From Brachypodius melanocephalos (lineage: Eukaryota; Chordata; Aves; Passeriformes; Pycnonotidae): 64,000 nt of DNA. The notes under the pieces were generated by a model, which did no database searches, was not told the origin of the DNA, and saw only the letters and a list, made by a program, of their open reading frames with translations. Position 1 is the stretch's first letter. Every line of letters starts with the position of its first letter. The position numbers and the translations under genes are program-made. The stretch is taken from assembly GCA_013398615.1 (NCBI GenBank), contig VZSR01003807.1:13921517-13985516 (forward strand), given 5' to 3'. Shown here piece by piece: positions 34,688 through 46,558 of the stretch.

Positions 34688-37600
34688 GTAAGTTAATAAA
34701 CTTGCTACATTTTAAAAACACCTAAAAGTGAAATAAGGAATACATTTCTGCATGAGATGTCCTGATCTCCATTTTCTTCTTCCCTATTTCTGAATTATTT
34801 ACACTTCCTGATTGTCCAAATATTATCTCCAAACCTGTGGCAAAACTGTTGGGATTTAAGCACTCTGGACATCTCCAGAGATGTCTAGAATTCTGTACAA
34901 TTCTTTTCTAACATGAGCGTCATTGGGCACAAGATGGGAGGCATGCACTAGTGAATCAAGCTCTTCTCAAATATTCTTCATAGTTTTTAGCAATGACTAT
35001 TGCTCAGTTTGTGTCCATGCTTGTTTGTTCATCTGTCTGTATATATGTATACATTAAATATTACTTATATATTAAGTATTTCTCACTTTGCCATGATGTG
35101 CAGTGCTAAATCAACACATATAGAATTTTTCTTTCGGAATTTATTGATGGTCTAAAACCATTATTGGTCATTGGAGGATGATGCTATTCTCCCGATCTTT
35201 ACAGATGTCCTTTGTAGTCTGCAGTGGATTAAATTTCTTATGGTCATGGCTGGTAGCTAAATGCTATACTTAATCACTTAATTTATATAGCAGGCAGTGA
35301 CAATTTTAAAAACGTTTCCTTCCCTTCTTGTGGGAGGAAACTTCTCTGTCAATTGCTTTAAACAATATTTCTGAAACAGAACATAAGCAAAACGTCATCT
35401 TTGCAATAGTAGAGCTAGCAGTTAAACTTAGCAGATGTTTCTTATGAAATTTTTCTGTTTGCCAGCTTCAAACTTCCTTTCTAACAGATGCCACTGGGAC
35501 AACATCTCAGACACATTTCAGTTTTTGATCTGTTTGTTTGCTTATTTATTTACTTCCTTTACAGGAAAAATACAGTGAAATCTGTTTTGCAGGAATGTAA
35601 TTTAAAGGAAGTATTTATTTTCCTTGTCACTTCAGAGGCAAGTGAATTTTAGTTTTCCATTATTTTTAAGGTGCAGTCTAATCACAAGATGGACTTTTAG
35701 AAATTAGTTATTTTATGTGAGCAAATTGCATAAAACTGGTTAGTTTTACTTGTCTTTCAGTAAAGGTATGTCAGAATTGGCCTATAACAGCTGCTGTTCA
35801 TTGTCTCAAAAGGGTTATGGGAATATTTTTCTAGCGCATTGCATTCACTGCTAGTGTAAGGATTATGCCAGAAAGAGCTTCCCCACACCCCCCACCCCAA
35901 AAATTCAATCACCATACCAGTACTGTTAGCACTGGAAGCAGTAAAAGAGACCAAGTTCAGATGGTTTCTAGTGCTTGACTTATAACATTGCCAATACGTT
36001 GTGTAGATGGGCAGCTCACCACTGGCAAACAATTCTTCTTTTATGCCTGTTAAGTAACAGAATAATGGGTTGGAAGTATATCCCTGTTGTAATAATCTAA
36101 GTATGAGTGTGACTCACTACAACATTTTTCAGTGACAGAATTTAGATCATTTTAGATATTGATCCAACCTGGTTAGAAAAGAGTGAGATTTTGCATCTTC
36201 ACTTAGTGCCTGGCCTGTGCATCTGGTTTGTGCTAAATCTCCAAAGCCAATGCTTACGTCACTCACTTATGTGAGGATCCTGACCAGTAAGGGAAGAATT
36301 TGGGACATACTACAAACTTTGCAATATATAAAACTTATTTCTGATCCTGTAGTGTTCTTAAATTTAGATTAATGAGATTACTGTATATTAACTGCAGAAA
36401 TGCCTTACCATAAGATTAGGTAACTAACTAAAATGTAGAGAAGTGTTTGAGGGCAGGAAGAGTGGCTGGGTTGTCTCTGGGAGGCTCTAAGGAAATCACC
36501 CTCCTACAGCTCCATCTCCAAGGCACATGGGTTTCCCCTAGCCTTCAGGCACTCCTCATAACACAGAGAAAATATTTCCATTTCCAGGGAACTGATATGC
36601 CTCGTTATTTCTGTTAAGAGGTGTGACATCTGTGGGATTTAGCCATGTTCTACAGTACTGTTTGTCCTATAAACGTTTTGTTTCTAGGGTTAAACATTAT
36701 TGACGAAGCATGTTTATGCTTTGCTGTCTTCATGGAAGCTTGAAAATATATTACAAAAGACATGTCACAACCTTTACGAAATACATAAGTGTATTATTAT
36801 TATTATTATTATTGCACTAGCACTGCCCCTGCCTGTACTTGAACAATGTCAAGTGATGGTAAGAAGTGCCAAAGGCTTGAGAGGATTCAGAGTGCTCTCA
36901 GCTGATCAGTGGCTCCAAGATGTACCCCAGAGGGAAGGAGCGTGGCTTTGTGCTGGTTGTAGGACTGTGCTGTCAGGAGAAACTTGGTTGCTGAAAGCCT
37001 CATTTTAAAATAAAATCTATTGTAATTTGTGACTCCTTGGTTTGCCGTGGAGGCAAGTGTCAACTGAGGGTTGTTGGAATGGAACACCAGCCTCACTCCA
37101 CAATTTGTCCTCTACCTTCATTTGCAAAGACGTGTTGAGGAGCACATATGGACACCTGCAAATCCTAGAGGGACAATGAAAAATGCAGTGAGTCAGACTT
37201 GAGATGTAGTGGAACTTGCAGACTCATGGCATCGGGCATCGCCAATTTTATGATACTCACTCCTGTCGTCAATGTGCTGGTGCACAAAAAGGTGTTTCCC
37301 ATGGCTGAGTGAGGTAATAATTTCTGTGAGGAAGAGCAGGACATTGTGGGAAAATATGTGCCATGTCACATACCTGACACTTGGCAAGTCTGAGGTAATA
37401 GTTATGCCTAAGATAACAGCAGTGGATGCAGTGGAATTAGATAGAGCATGCAAAATACTCACTATGCCCTGAGGTCGCTGAACACTCCTGTGGCTGCATA
37501 TGCTCACCCTCAGATGAAGTAAGAGCAAAGGTGTAGCTGGTACATGTATCAAAAAGGAGAAAAAACCCAACCAAAACCCACAGAAAACCCCCAGCCCTTA

Positions 37601-40600
37601 ACCTACTGAGTTCAGAAAGAGAGGGAAATAAAAATATCAAACTGAAACTCCTCCAAAAAGGACGGGTTCGTGAGTAGTTCCTGGTGAAGGGAGGTATAAT
37701 ATTGTTTACATTACTGCTCTTAAGCAAGACTTCACATTGCCACCTCCCAGAGCATAAATATTGAGATCTTTAATGAAAACAGCTGCAGGACATTTAATAA
37801 TAAGGACAGTATCTTTGGATCAGAATATATTGACACAGGCTATGTTAACCCTATTAATGAAGTAATGTTCTTTTTCTGTTTCTATACTCAACAGCAGGGT
37901 TTAGGAAGGCAGAAATATTTTAGGCTTCTCCATTATTTGTAGTCCAAGAGCCATTCCCTCCTCAGTGGCAATAATGATGCTCCCAATTATCCTCTAGTCC
38001 TAAGTAGGGAAATATTTTAAATAGAGTGCTTGAAAAGATATGAAACTGTAATTTTATTCAGTTACTTGTATCAATTCTTGAGGTAAAGAAATGCTTGTGC
38101 TGGCCCTTCTGTATCCCACATCAGTTGTCAGTGATGAACAGGGAATGAGTACTCCCTTGCTTACACACATCACTACACAGCTGGCATTAGCAGGGCAGAA
38201 GAGGACTTGGCTTCTTCTAAAGCAGATCACACAGATCTGACAAGAGATTGACGAGTGTAAATATTAGGCAAGAAGGACCAGTGCCTGCACCCAGTACAGC
38301 ATGGCCCAATTTTTTAATCTAATGTGCATACCTACCTCATGGGGGGAAAATAGACTGTATCAGCTAAACCAACACTGAAATTAAACAGCAGCTCTTGCTT
38401 GGTTTGTGTCCTGAAGGCATGGAACAGGCACTGTTTAATGGTAGCTCCCTGGGATACCTGACAAGCATGAACTACATCTCAGTAAAAAACTGATGTAACA
38501 GAATTTTGTTTTTCTTTAAAAATACATGTTTATATAATTTTTAAGCCAAGGGCATGAACTGGGTGGAACATTTAAACTCAAGGCTTCCAAATTCAATACA
38601 ATGTTACCTTTTCCTTTTTTTTTGCTGTATTCCTCAGTAGCCTTCTAAAACTTTCAAACCATTTCAGCCACTTTGAAAAAAGACATAAATATTTCAGAGG
38701 CATGAAACTTCCACACACTTAAGGAAAGCCAGTGTTTGGATAGTGGAATAAGACTGAGGGGGGCTTTCCTGCTGAGGAAAAGCCTGGAGTATAACGGTGT
38801 CCACTGGCCAGTGGTGACGGGGGTAGCAGCTGGCTGGCCAGCATGGAGACACTGCACAGCCAGACACAGTACCTCCTGCCCCTCCACAGTTATTTGTGAC
38901 AAAACACAGTGTGGAAGCTGAGGGCTTTCTGAGGTGTGGGGAAGTGAAATTTTAATGGAAAGGGTAAGCCGTAAAAAACTGTCTTGGAAAAATGCAAATT
39001 TAAAAGGAAAAAGATGATTTGGCAGTTCTCTCTTCATGGAATTTTTACTTGTTAGTACTTGAAATTATCACAGCACAGGATTAATAAAAAATTCTCTATC
39101 TGATAGTGTAGCACATTATAATGCTAAGTTACCATGATGCCTTAGTGAGTAAAAAATAAATTTTTCAAGTTACTGGAGAATTCAGAGGACCATAATTCAC
39201 ACGGCCTGAAATACAGCTCAATTTCTCTCTGAAAGGAGCCTTTCTCACAAGATTCCTGGCACCTCTTGGGTACAGCTGGATCAGAAATAAAATACAAATA
39301 GCCTCTATTTGAATTCAGTGTTCCTTCTCTGGCCACAATGTCAATTAAGAAGTCAGCAAGGGTGTGTACGTGTGTGGGTAGATAAATGAAGTAAGATTAC
39401 TTGAGTTATTCCCATAGATTTAACTGCAGCCTTTGTGATGATGAGTCTAAAAATCTATTTCCAACCTCTCCCACTTTCTTATATAATACCAGACGTGTCA
39501 TTGGTGTCTTCCTCAATCAAATCTTCTTTATCTTATTCTTCTCTGGGCTCCTGCCAGGTCACATAGCTTCATAAAAGTCCTGAAATCCATTCCCACAGCC
39601 ACCGATCTGACTCATCCTGTGACTCGTTTTTATCTCAGCTGTTGCAGGTTCTTTGTTTCTATTTGCAGTCTGTAAAGCCTGCACTTGCACAACTAGTCAT
39701 GTTGGTTACAGGCACTAGTAAAATCTCATCCTTTCACTGAAAGATGAGAAAGGAACTGAGTGCAATGAAATTGCCAGTTTGTTTTTTCATGTCCAAGGAT
39801 CTAGTCAGTTTTGTTAATTCTGATTTTCTTAATTAATGCAGCTTAGAGGGTCAGAACATGAACAACCTTATTTGACTTCTTCATATTTTTATAATAGCTG
39901 GTCAGTTGTGGGAAACTCAAATTTACTTCCCATCAGATGGCAGTGCCCTGTGGGGCTCCGATACCACTTTGAGTGGCAGAGGATGGAAGATAAGATTCAA
40001 GGGTGCTATGCTTGAGAGTATATATCTATAAGGAACAAATAGATTTTCATTTCCAACCTCCAGCTGGCTAATAACTCTCTTTCTTTCTCTTGCTGGATGT
40101 CCACAAAGGGAAAGCATATTGACTCTGGTCATCCTAACTGAAGTGAATACATCTTCATGTCCAATAGAGAGTCTTCTGTCTGTTTCATTAGGTGGTATTT
40201 GGGATTGGCTTTCAAAAGAGTTACTATTTCTAATACAGTATTTGCTGAAGATGCTGATGAAGACCCTATTGTGTTCAACAGTGTTCATATTTCCAATGTC
40301 TCTGACAAACTTGCCAATCAGACAGAAACACAAGGAGCTGAGGGGCACTGCTGAGTCAAGTACACCCCGTGCTTGGCAGTCCTGATGAGGGAAACTATGA
40401 TCATGCAAATCTCAGTTCTTGGCTTTTTCCACTGGCTCAATATTGACAGACACTACGGTTTACAAATCCCCTTTGAAAACAGAGAGATAGAGAAAGAAAA
40501 TCCATTTCAAAACAAGCCCATAATAGCATTTTCCAGGCATGTCCTTCTAATTGTCCTGTTAAACTTGCAGGGCTAAAAGACAAGAAAAAAATAAATACTA

Positions 40601-40719
40601 CATAAACAGATACATTGTAGTATTTGCATTCAGTTAATGATTTTAGGTAGGGCTCAGGAAACAGACCTCAACTGCCAGGCTGTGAATGCATCTTTTTTTT
40701 ATTTGCCTGCTTCCTGCAG
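34688..40719. other. Non-coding background, about 6 kb
   Basis: An (ATT)n tract lies at 36792-36813. The longest frame of the window, 161 codons on the minus strand at 39923-40408, overlaps two open plus-strand frames (88 and 65 codons), so this is a stop-poor pocket with no recognised domain. A 125-codon minus frame at 37193-37570 is likewise unrecognised. No repeat family is clear. Confidence 0.35.
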
Positions 40720-40793
40720 GAGAACGCCAGCAGCGGGATAGCAAACTGCAGAGTGTGCAGACCTTGGACTCTGGCATGGCACTCCCAAGTTAA
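40720..40793 (+). other. Candidate terminal coding segment after a strong acceptor
   Basis: TTTTTTTTATTTGCCTGCTTCCTGCAG precedes 40720, a strong acceptor. Entered in phase 1, the frame reads ERQQRDSKLQSVQ... and stops at TAA 40791-40793. A few CpGs are retained. Phase 1 matches the exit phase of the 34571-34687 candidate (joint codon GGA). No nearby AATAAA was noted. No homology is recognised; entered in phase 0 the frame is also open for 37 codons, so coding status is unsettled. Confidence 0.2.
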
Positions 40794-41469
40794 GCTGCTC
40801 ACTGTTTTTATCTGGAAGTTCTCATTGCCCTGAAAGGGTTATAGTCCTCTGCAGCCACTGAGCCCAAAGACTTGGCTTGGCTGCAGATCAAGCACGTGAA
40901 GAACGTGTGACCTTCTCAACACAGAAAACCTTTGTCGCGAAATTAACCCAAGTAGCAACACAGAAATTTGTACTGGGAATAACTAGTGCCTCTCTCCTTC
41001 TTCTGTGAAGGGATATGTAGCTCAGCCAGTGCTTCTCACAGGCAATTGTTATTTTGTTAACCTAAATTTTCTAGGGCTCTTCCTGAGTCCTTGGGTTAAA
41101 CAGTTATCACCACACAGAGAGAGGACACTCAGCTGTTCCCACACACGGAATCAAGGGAGGAATTAATTGTTTCTTATTATCTGCTTCCAAAGACATGCTC
41201 TCCCCTTAGCGAATGAGAAAGGAAACAATGTTACAGCCTCATAATTTGAAATGGTAAGGGCATAAACCTTACTATTTGGATCATCCTCTCTTACCCCTCC
41301 AACATGGCTGCAAAAATCTTTATGGCATTTTCTTCCTCTTTAATGAGACAGGTTCTGCAAAGAAGAACTTTGATGCTATAAAAATGTTGACCTGGAAAAG
41401 GCCTGTCTGAAAAGCTTCTGTATGAAATTCTAAAATCTGCTTACAAACATTAATGAAAAGTGTTTCACA
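40794..41469. other. Non-coding background
   Basis: A CACGTG and ACGTGTGACC cluster at 40893-40912 is the only notable motif group. No gene recognised. Confidence 0.3.
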
Positions 41470-41605
41470 ACTTTCTTGTCAGACAGGTAATTGTTATTAT
41501 CACCATTTGATGTCTTGCATGAACTGGGAGAAAGACTGTGTGAGTTGCTCAAAGTGACAGAGATGAGAACAGCATCCAGCTCCCAGTGCCACAAATGCAC
41601 AAGAC
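41470..41605 (-). mobile_element. MIR-like SINE remnant (antisense)
   Basis: The plus strand reads GTAATTGTTATTATCACCATTTGATG, then (after about 40 bases) GTGTGAGTTGCTCAAAGTGACAGAG. This is the antisense MIR order (ATTATTATCCCCATTTTACAGATG ... TTGCCCAAGGTCACACAG). It is diverged and the bounds are approximate. Confidence 0.55.
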
Positions 41606-44600
41606 ATGGCAATTCCCCAATCCATTTAATTTCATGAACAAAGCATATTAATGTAAAGATGAGGAGTATAAGAATCCATTTTAATCTGTGTGGTGACATG
41701 GATAACATTATTTTCAGCAGGAATTATATGAGAGATGCTTCAGAGAAGCCTCAGCCGATACAATGGGTGATGTGTCTTGTGCAGTGCACTTGTGTATGCG
41801 GGGACACTGAGACACTGGGCTTTTATTTCTGTGTCCTGTGTTGATCTGGTGAAAGCCAGTGCTTAGCTGTACAAGGGTACACTAGCCTAGCTGTTGCTTG
41901 ATCCTTACAATTGCTGGAAATATTAAAAACAAGTCTGTTTCCAGGCTACTGACAAACTTGCTTGGGCCGGCACTGCCCTTTTTCCTGTATATAGGAAAAG
42001 ATAGCAAGACATGGTTGGTTCATCCATGCCTGAATTTTCTTGCAGCAGAAGTGAGCAGTGGTTCTATTCCCATGTAACAATCATCATGTTTTACTTCACC
42101 TAGAAAGAAATGGGTGAAGTTTCTTCAGATGCTAGGCAAGTTGCATCACAATGGATTAAAATGACAGCTTGTTCTACAAATCCTTAAGGATTAAGAACAT
42201 TTATTTCTAAACACTAAATCCCAGCAAAAGGACAGGAGGAGTTTGTTTTTGGCTTGGAGTAATATCACAGCCCATAGGAGAGACACCAAGTAAGATTATA
42301 GGGAACAAGGCCAGGAAAATGTATAAAAGCATAATTCAATTTATTTCTCATTTAATTTATTTTTATACTTTCTTTTGTTCTACAGGTTATTGCATTGTTA
42401 TATATTTATAGTAAAGAGTAAAAGCTAAGTTGTACCTTTATTTTGATTTCAAAAATACTTTCTATTTTGTTTTGAGTTTATTAAGAAGTATATTATAGGT
42501 GGAAACTTCTAAATATTGCATCTACCTGGTATGCATTTTATTGTTATCAAGTATTGTAGTTCAAGAAAATCTGGTATATTAAGAAATTACTCAGCAGGCA
42601 GGAGACAAAGGAGACAAAGGGCAATGAAACCTAATTGTGGAAACTTCTGGCTATGAATAGGGACTCAGAAGTCCTCTTCCCTGGCAATGTTGTAGGGCTT
42701 AGAGATCTCAATGTTCTAGGTACACAACACTTACCCACAGTGTTCCATTTGCCTGCGAGCACTCTGAGGTGATAGTGAAAGAATTCCAGTATCTCCAGCT
42801 GATGAGATTTCAGGTATGTTGCTGCACCAGGTTATTCAATTTCTTTAGATTTTAGTGTAACTCTACAGCTTCTGTGTGTCCCTGCCTGGTGTGATGTGAC
42901 AGCATGTACAAAGCACGGAAGTAGATATTCAGTATTTGGCAGCTACTCTAAGTATCACCTGTTGGCAGGGAAGACATTACTTTTGCAAACCATATGTATC
43001 CCACAACTTGCCCTGTCACCTTCCTGGGGTTCTCACAGTTATCCTGCTGTGTTTTACTTGGGAAAGAGGTGGCAGGAGGTGAATAACTTGGCAATGATTG
43101 ATTTGCCAGAGGGGTTGTTCCGGGTGTTGAGGAATTGTTGCTCACACCCTTGGAGTGTCAACACTGATATAATTTAACAAGATTCTTGCACTTTGACAGT
43201 TTGCTTCTGAGGTTAAGAGCTTTTGCAAATGATCAAGATTATGCTTAGACTGTGAGAGAGATGCATTCATACAATGTCTTGGGTTTTTTGACTGTCCTAA
43301 TTGTCTATCACTGTTTTGCCACTCATACTCTGGTGGTCATTACGATAGACACAGCTGAGCTGAAGTAGGCCATTGCAGGAAATTTTACATTCTCACTCTA
43401 CACAGACACTCCTCTACCAGATGGCTCCAGAGGGATACAGTCCCTCCTCCACTCGTCTTTGTGCCTGTCCTGTGCAGTTGCTTTTGTGCAGCTCTGTCAC
43501 TCCTACCATACACAAATCAACCAATCCCCTTTGCAGAAATAATCACGCATCATCAAATTATCTTTGCTAATTTAGCTATGCTTTTATATGACTTATGGAG
43601 ACTACTGAAAATCCCTAAGACTTAGAAAGGCAAAATTGGGATGGTGAAACCTAGCCTCGTTCTGTGAATCACAACAGATAATATCTTCCAAATACAGATG
43701 GAATATCTCTGCTGCATAGAAGTACCTTTCTGGCCTTTAAACACAAAGCAGTTACGGGGCTGGATGTTCTTCCCTGTCTTCCTGTACATCAGCATGTTGA
43801 CATTTCATCAGTGACATGAATTTTCCATGTGACTCCTGTTTAGTCACTAAGACCTGCCTGCATACGACTGTGTCAATGTTATCAACTCTCGGAGTCATTA
43901 TTATGCTTTAAAATGCTTGCAACTGTGAAAACCCATAGACAGATGTTTCCTACTGAGCAGTGTGTGCCATGGCTACTTGCATGTGAACAGCAGAAATACG
44001 AACTTTTCAAAACAATACACATTTTGTGGTTGGGTTTCTCCAAACCAGTCAGTGTCCCCACCAAAAGCAGTTTCCTGGCAGAACATAAGGGTACAGCAGC
44101 TGTTTGAGCAAAAAAAAAAAAAAAAAGCCACTCTGTTGCTGGGTGGTTTTGTATATCCTCAATAGATTTTTTTTTCAAACTACCCAAATTCATACTGCAA
44201 ATTCACAAGCAACATGCAGAAATGGATCCTTCATATGCACTAGGTATGGGATATCACCGCATTTTTGGTGTCATTATTTCTGTATGCCAGGCTTCTTGCT
44301 TGGAAAGATGAGTGAAAAGTTACCCATCTGCGAGTCAGGTACATTTATCAGAGGTAAAGATGCTTTTCTGAGCCCATGCTTCCTTAGCAGAGTAAGCTTG
44401 ACTTTGGAGGATTGCATATATTCAGATCCCATTAAATGAACTAGAAATATTCATCATCTCAGCTGATTCTCTATATAACAGCAAAACAATCAGAAATGGC
44501 TATTTCTGTCAAAGAGGTATGTTTTTAAGAGAGTTTTTGTTTGTGTGCCACTAGTGACATAAATACATTATTATTACATAAAATAACTTTAAAATTCATT

Positions 44601-46103
44601 TCACCCACCATTAATTATGTTGCTTGCCCATGTGTTTGTCTTAGTGCCTGTATTTATCTCACAAGATTAACAAAGTAAGTGTATTACATGGGATGCTTCG
44701 CTGAACACCAGCATTTTCCTATTATTAATTATTTTTATTTCTTGTGGTAAACAGGAGAAGACACGTATCATGTTGGTACTATGATGTTCTAAAATGCTGG
44801 CTGAAGGCGTTTCTTTACATATACCAGAATTTTACATGTATCTTTGGTTCCTCTTAGAATAGAGAGGCTTTAAAATTAATTTTTTTTAATAAGAAGTGAA
44901 AGACATGTGTTTGTTTGTCTTCTCTATTCTAGGAGGCACATAATGAAGAAAATAGATTAAGAAAATAATCATTATGCTTACAAGGGTATTTAATATGTGT
45001 GCACTTGGATGCATATTATTCAGTTTTATATTTTGTTTTATGACTTGCTTTCCAGAACAAAGAAACTCACAAAAATCCAAGCCAAAGAAATAGCGTGTGA
45101 GTGTGCATCTGCATACAATAATTCATATACTAACTACATTACGTAGTAACATGAACCATGTAGCAAGCAATGCTCCTCTGCTTCATTACACTGTGCACAG
45201 AAAAATTGAGCTTTATGCTGGAGATCTTGTTGCATTCACTGCCATCTGAATCTTATGCCTCTTTCATTGTTCTGCTCGTCTCAATTTAAAATGCAGTTCC
45301 GATTTTGATCTCAGAGTACTATAAATCCAAAATAAGTCTAACAGCTTCAAAGAAGTTTATTTCTGCTTTACATAGTTATAACTAAGATAAAAATCTGGCC
45401 CATAGGCACATTCATTTTACAGCAAGTTAAAACATGTGCCCTTACTCTTGGCAAATCCTCAAGATTAACAGACATACATGTGTTGCTAGAATAGCAGCTA
45501 TGGAGCTGCTTTGCTTTTTTCTTTCTCTTTTTTTTTTTTTTTTTTCTTTGCATCCAGTGCTATTTTTGGCTCCTTCCCCTTTGACACACATTCCTGGTAA
45601 CAATTAAAAGCAGCTCTTCTTAGCACAAAATTAAAGCTGATAGCTGAACACTTTATGTATCAAATACATTTTCTGTATTGTGTATCAAATACATTAGATG
45701 CTGATTGTCATACGAGGAATAGAAATGGGAGATCAGATTGTCCTTTTAATTACAGTGGTAATTAAACCAGCAGAGTGAAAGATGGATAAAAAAATTATTC
45801 TGGGGATCTATTGATATTTGGTGTGTGGCTGTCAAAACAAGTAAGTGATGCAGAAATAGGGATTGCTTGTGCTTTTGTGGGCTCTGAATGAGCCCTGTCC
45901 CTGCCTGTGGAAAGTCTTCTTGGAATGAAAAGCAAGGCACAAGGTCATTCACATCTTTCCCCGCTTGAAGGGGCCAGAGCTGGCACTGCAGGACATTAAT
46001 TACACTGGTGGGTGTAATGCTGACTGCTGTAGGGGGCTGCTCCAGTTTTCACACTGGAGTTACAGGTCCTATTTCTCCTTTAACACAGCTCTTGTCCTTG
46101 CAG
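41606..46103. other. Non-coding background, about 4.5 kb
   Basis: Contains an A17 run (44110-44126) and a T18 run (45528-45545). A 14-bp direct repeat, GTATCAAATACATT, occurs twice 25 bp apart (45657-45670 and 45682-45695). A 29-bp minus-strand microexon-like segment lies at 42735-42763 (acceptor TTCTTTCACTATCACCTCAG, donor GG|GTAAGTG), open in all frames and too short to judge. No gene recognised. Confidence 0.3.
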
Positions 46104-46232
46104 GTCGAGGTGGACGTGGGGTCTGCTCTGTCTGTGGAGGGACTCTACACCAGAGATGTAAAGGAGAAGTGGATGACCTTGTCCATCACGAATTTCCACA
46201 GCCTTAATTACCACATGTTCTTGCTGACATAA
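46104..46232 (+). other. Candidate terminal coding exon or pseudogene fragment
   Basis: CTCTTGTCCTTGCAG precedes 46104. From there one frame gives 42 codons beginning VEVDVGSALSVEGLYTRDVK and ending at TAA 46230-46232. About three quarters of its third codon positions are G or C although the surroundings are AT-rich, a coding-like bias, and CpGs are present. The opposite strand is also open across it, with less bias. I do not recognise the protein. No AATAAA follows closely. It may be a real last exon, a processed-pseudogene scrap, or chance. Confidence 0.25.
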
Positions 46233-46535
46233 ACTACTGAATGTCCCTGCATCTAACTGATTTCCTCCAGAAAAGTATTCCAATACTTTTGGAGTGAGTC
46301 TTGGGGCCTCAGGGCTCTTCTCTTTTCATATGACCAGGGCTGGCCCATGATATTTCCCAGGATGGTTTTAGGCTTACTCCCCAGATTTCAATTCCAGGTG
46401 CTGCAACAAAATGTTCTAAGTGGAAAGTCCCTGAGATGCTAATTCATTTCCTCTTTTTTTACCATTGGGGTCCAAATTTTCTGACTCCCACAGTGCACAG
46501 CCAGAAATATTTAATTTAGCATTCCTTGTGTCAGC

Positions 46536-46558
46536 ATTCCTGGAAAAATTCCAGGAAT
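46536..46558. promoter_or_regulatory. Palindromic pair of STAT-like sites
   Basis: ATTCCTGGAA, a 3-base spacer, then TTCCAGGAAT: a perfect 10-bp inverted repeat made of two TTCnnnGAA (STAT/BCL6-type) motifs. It could equally be a small hairpin. Function is inferred from the motif only. Confidence 0.3.
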
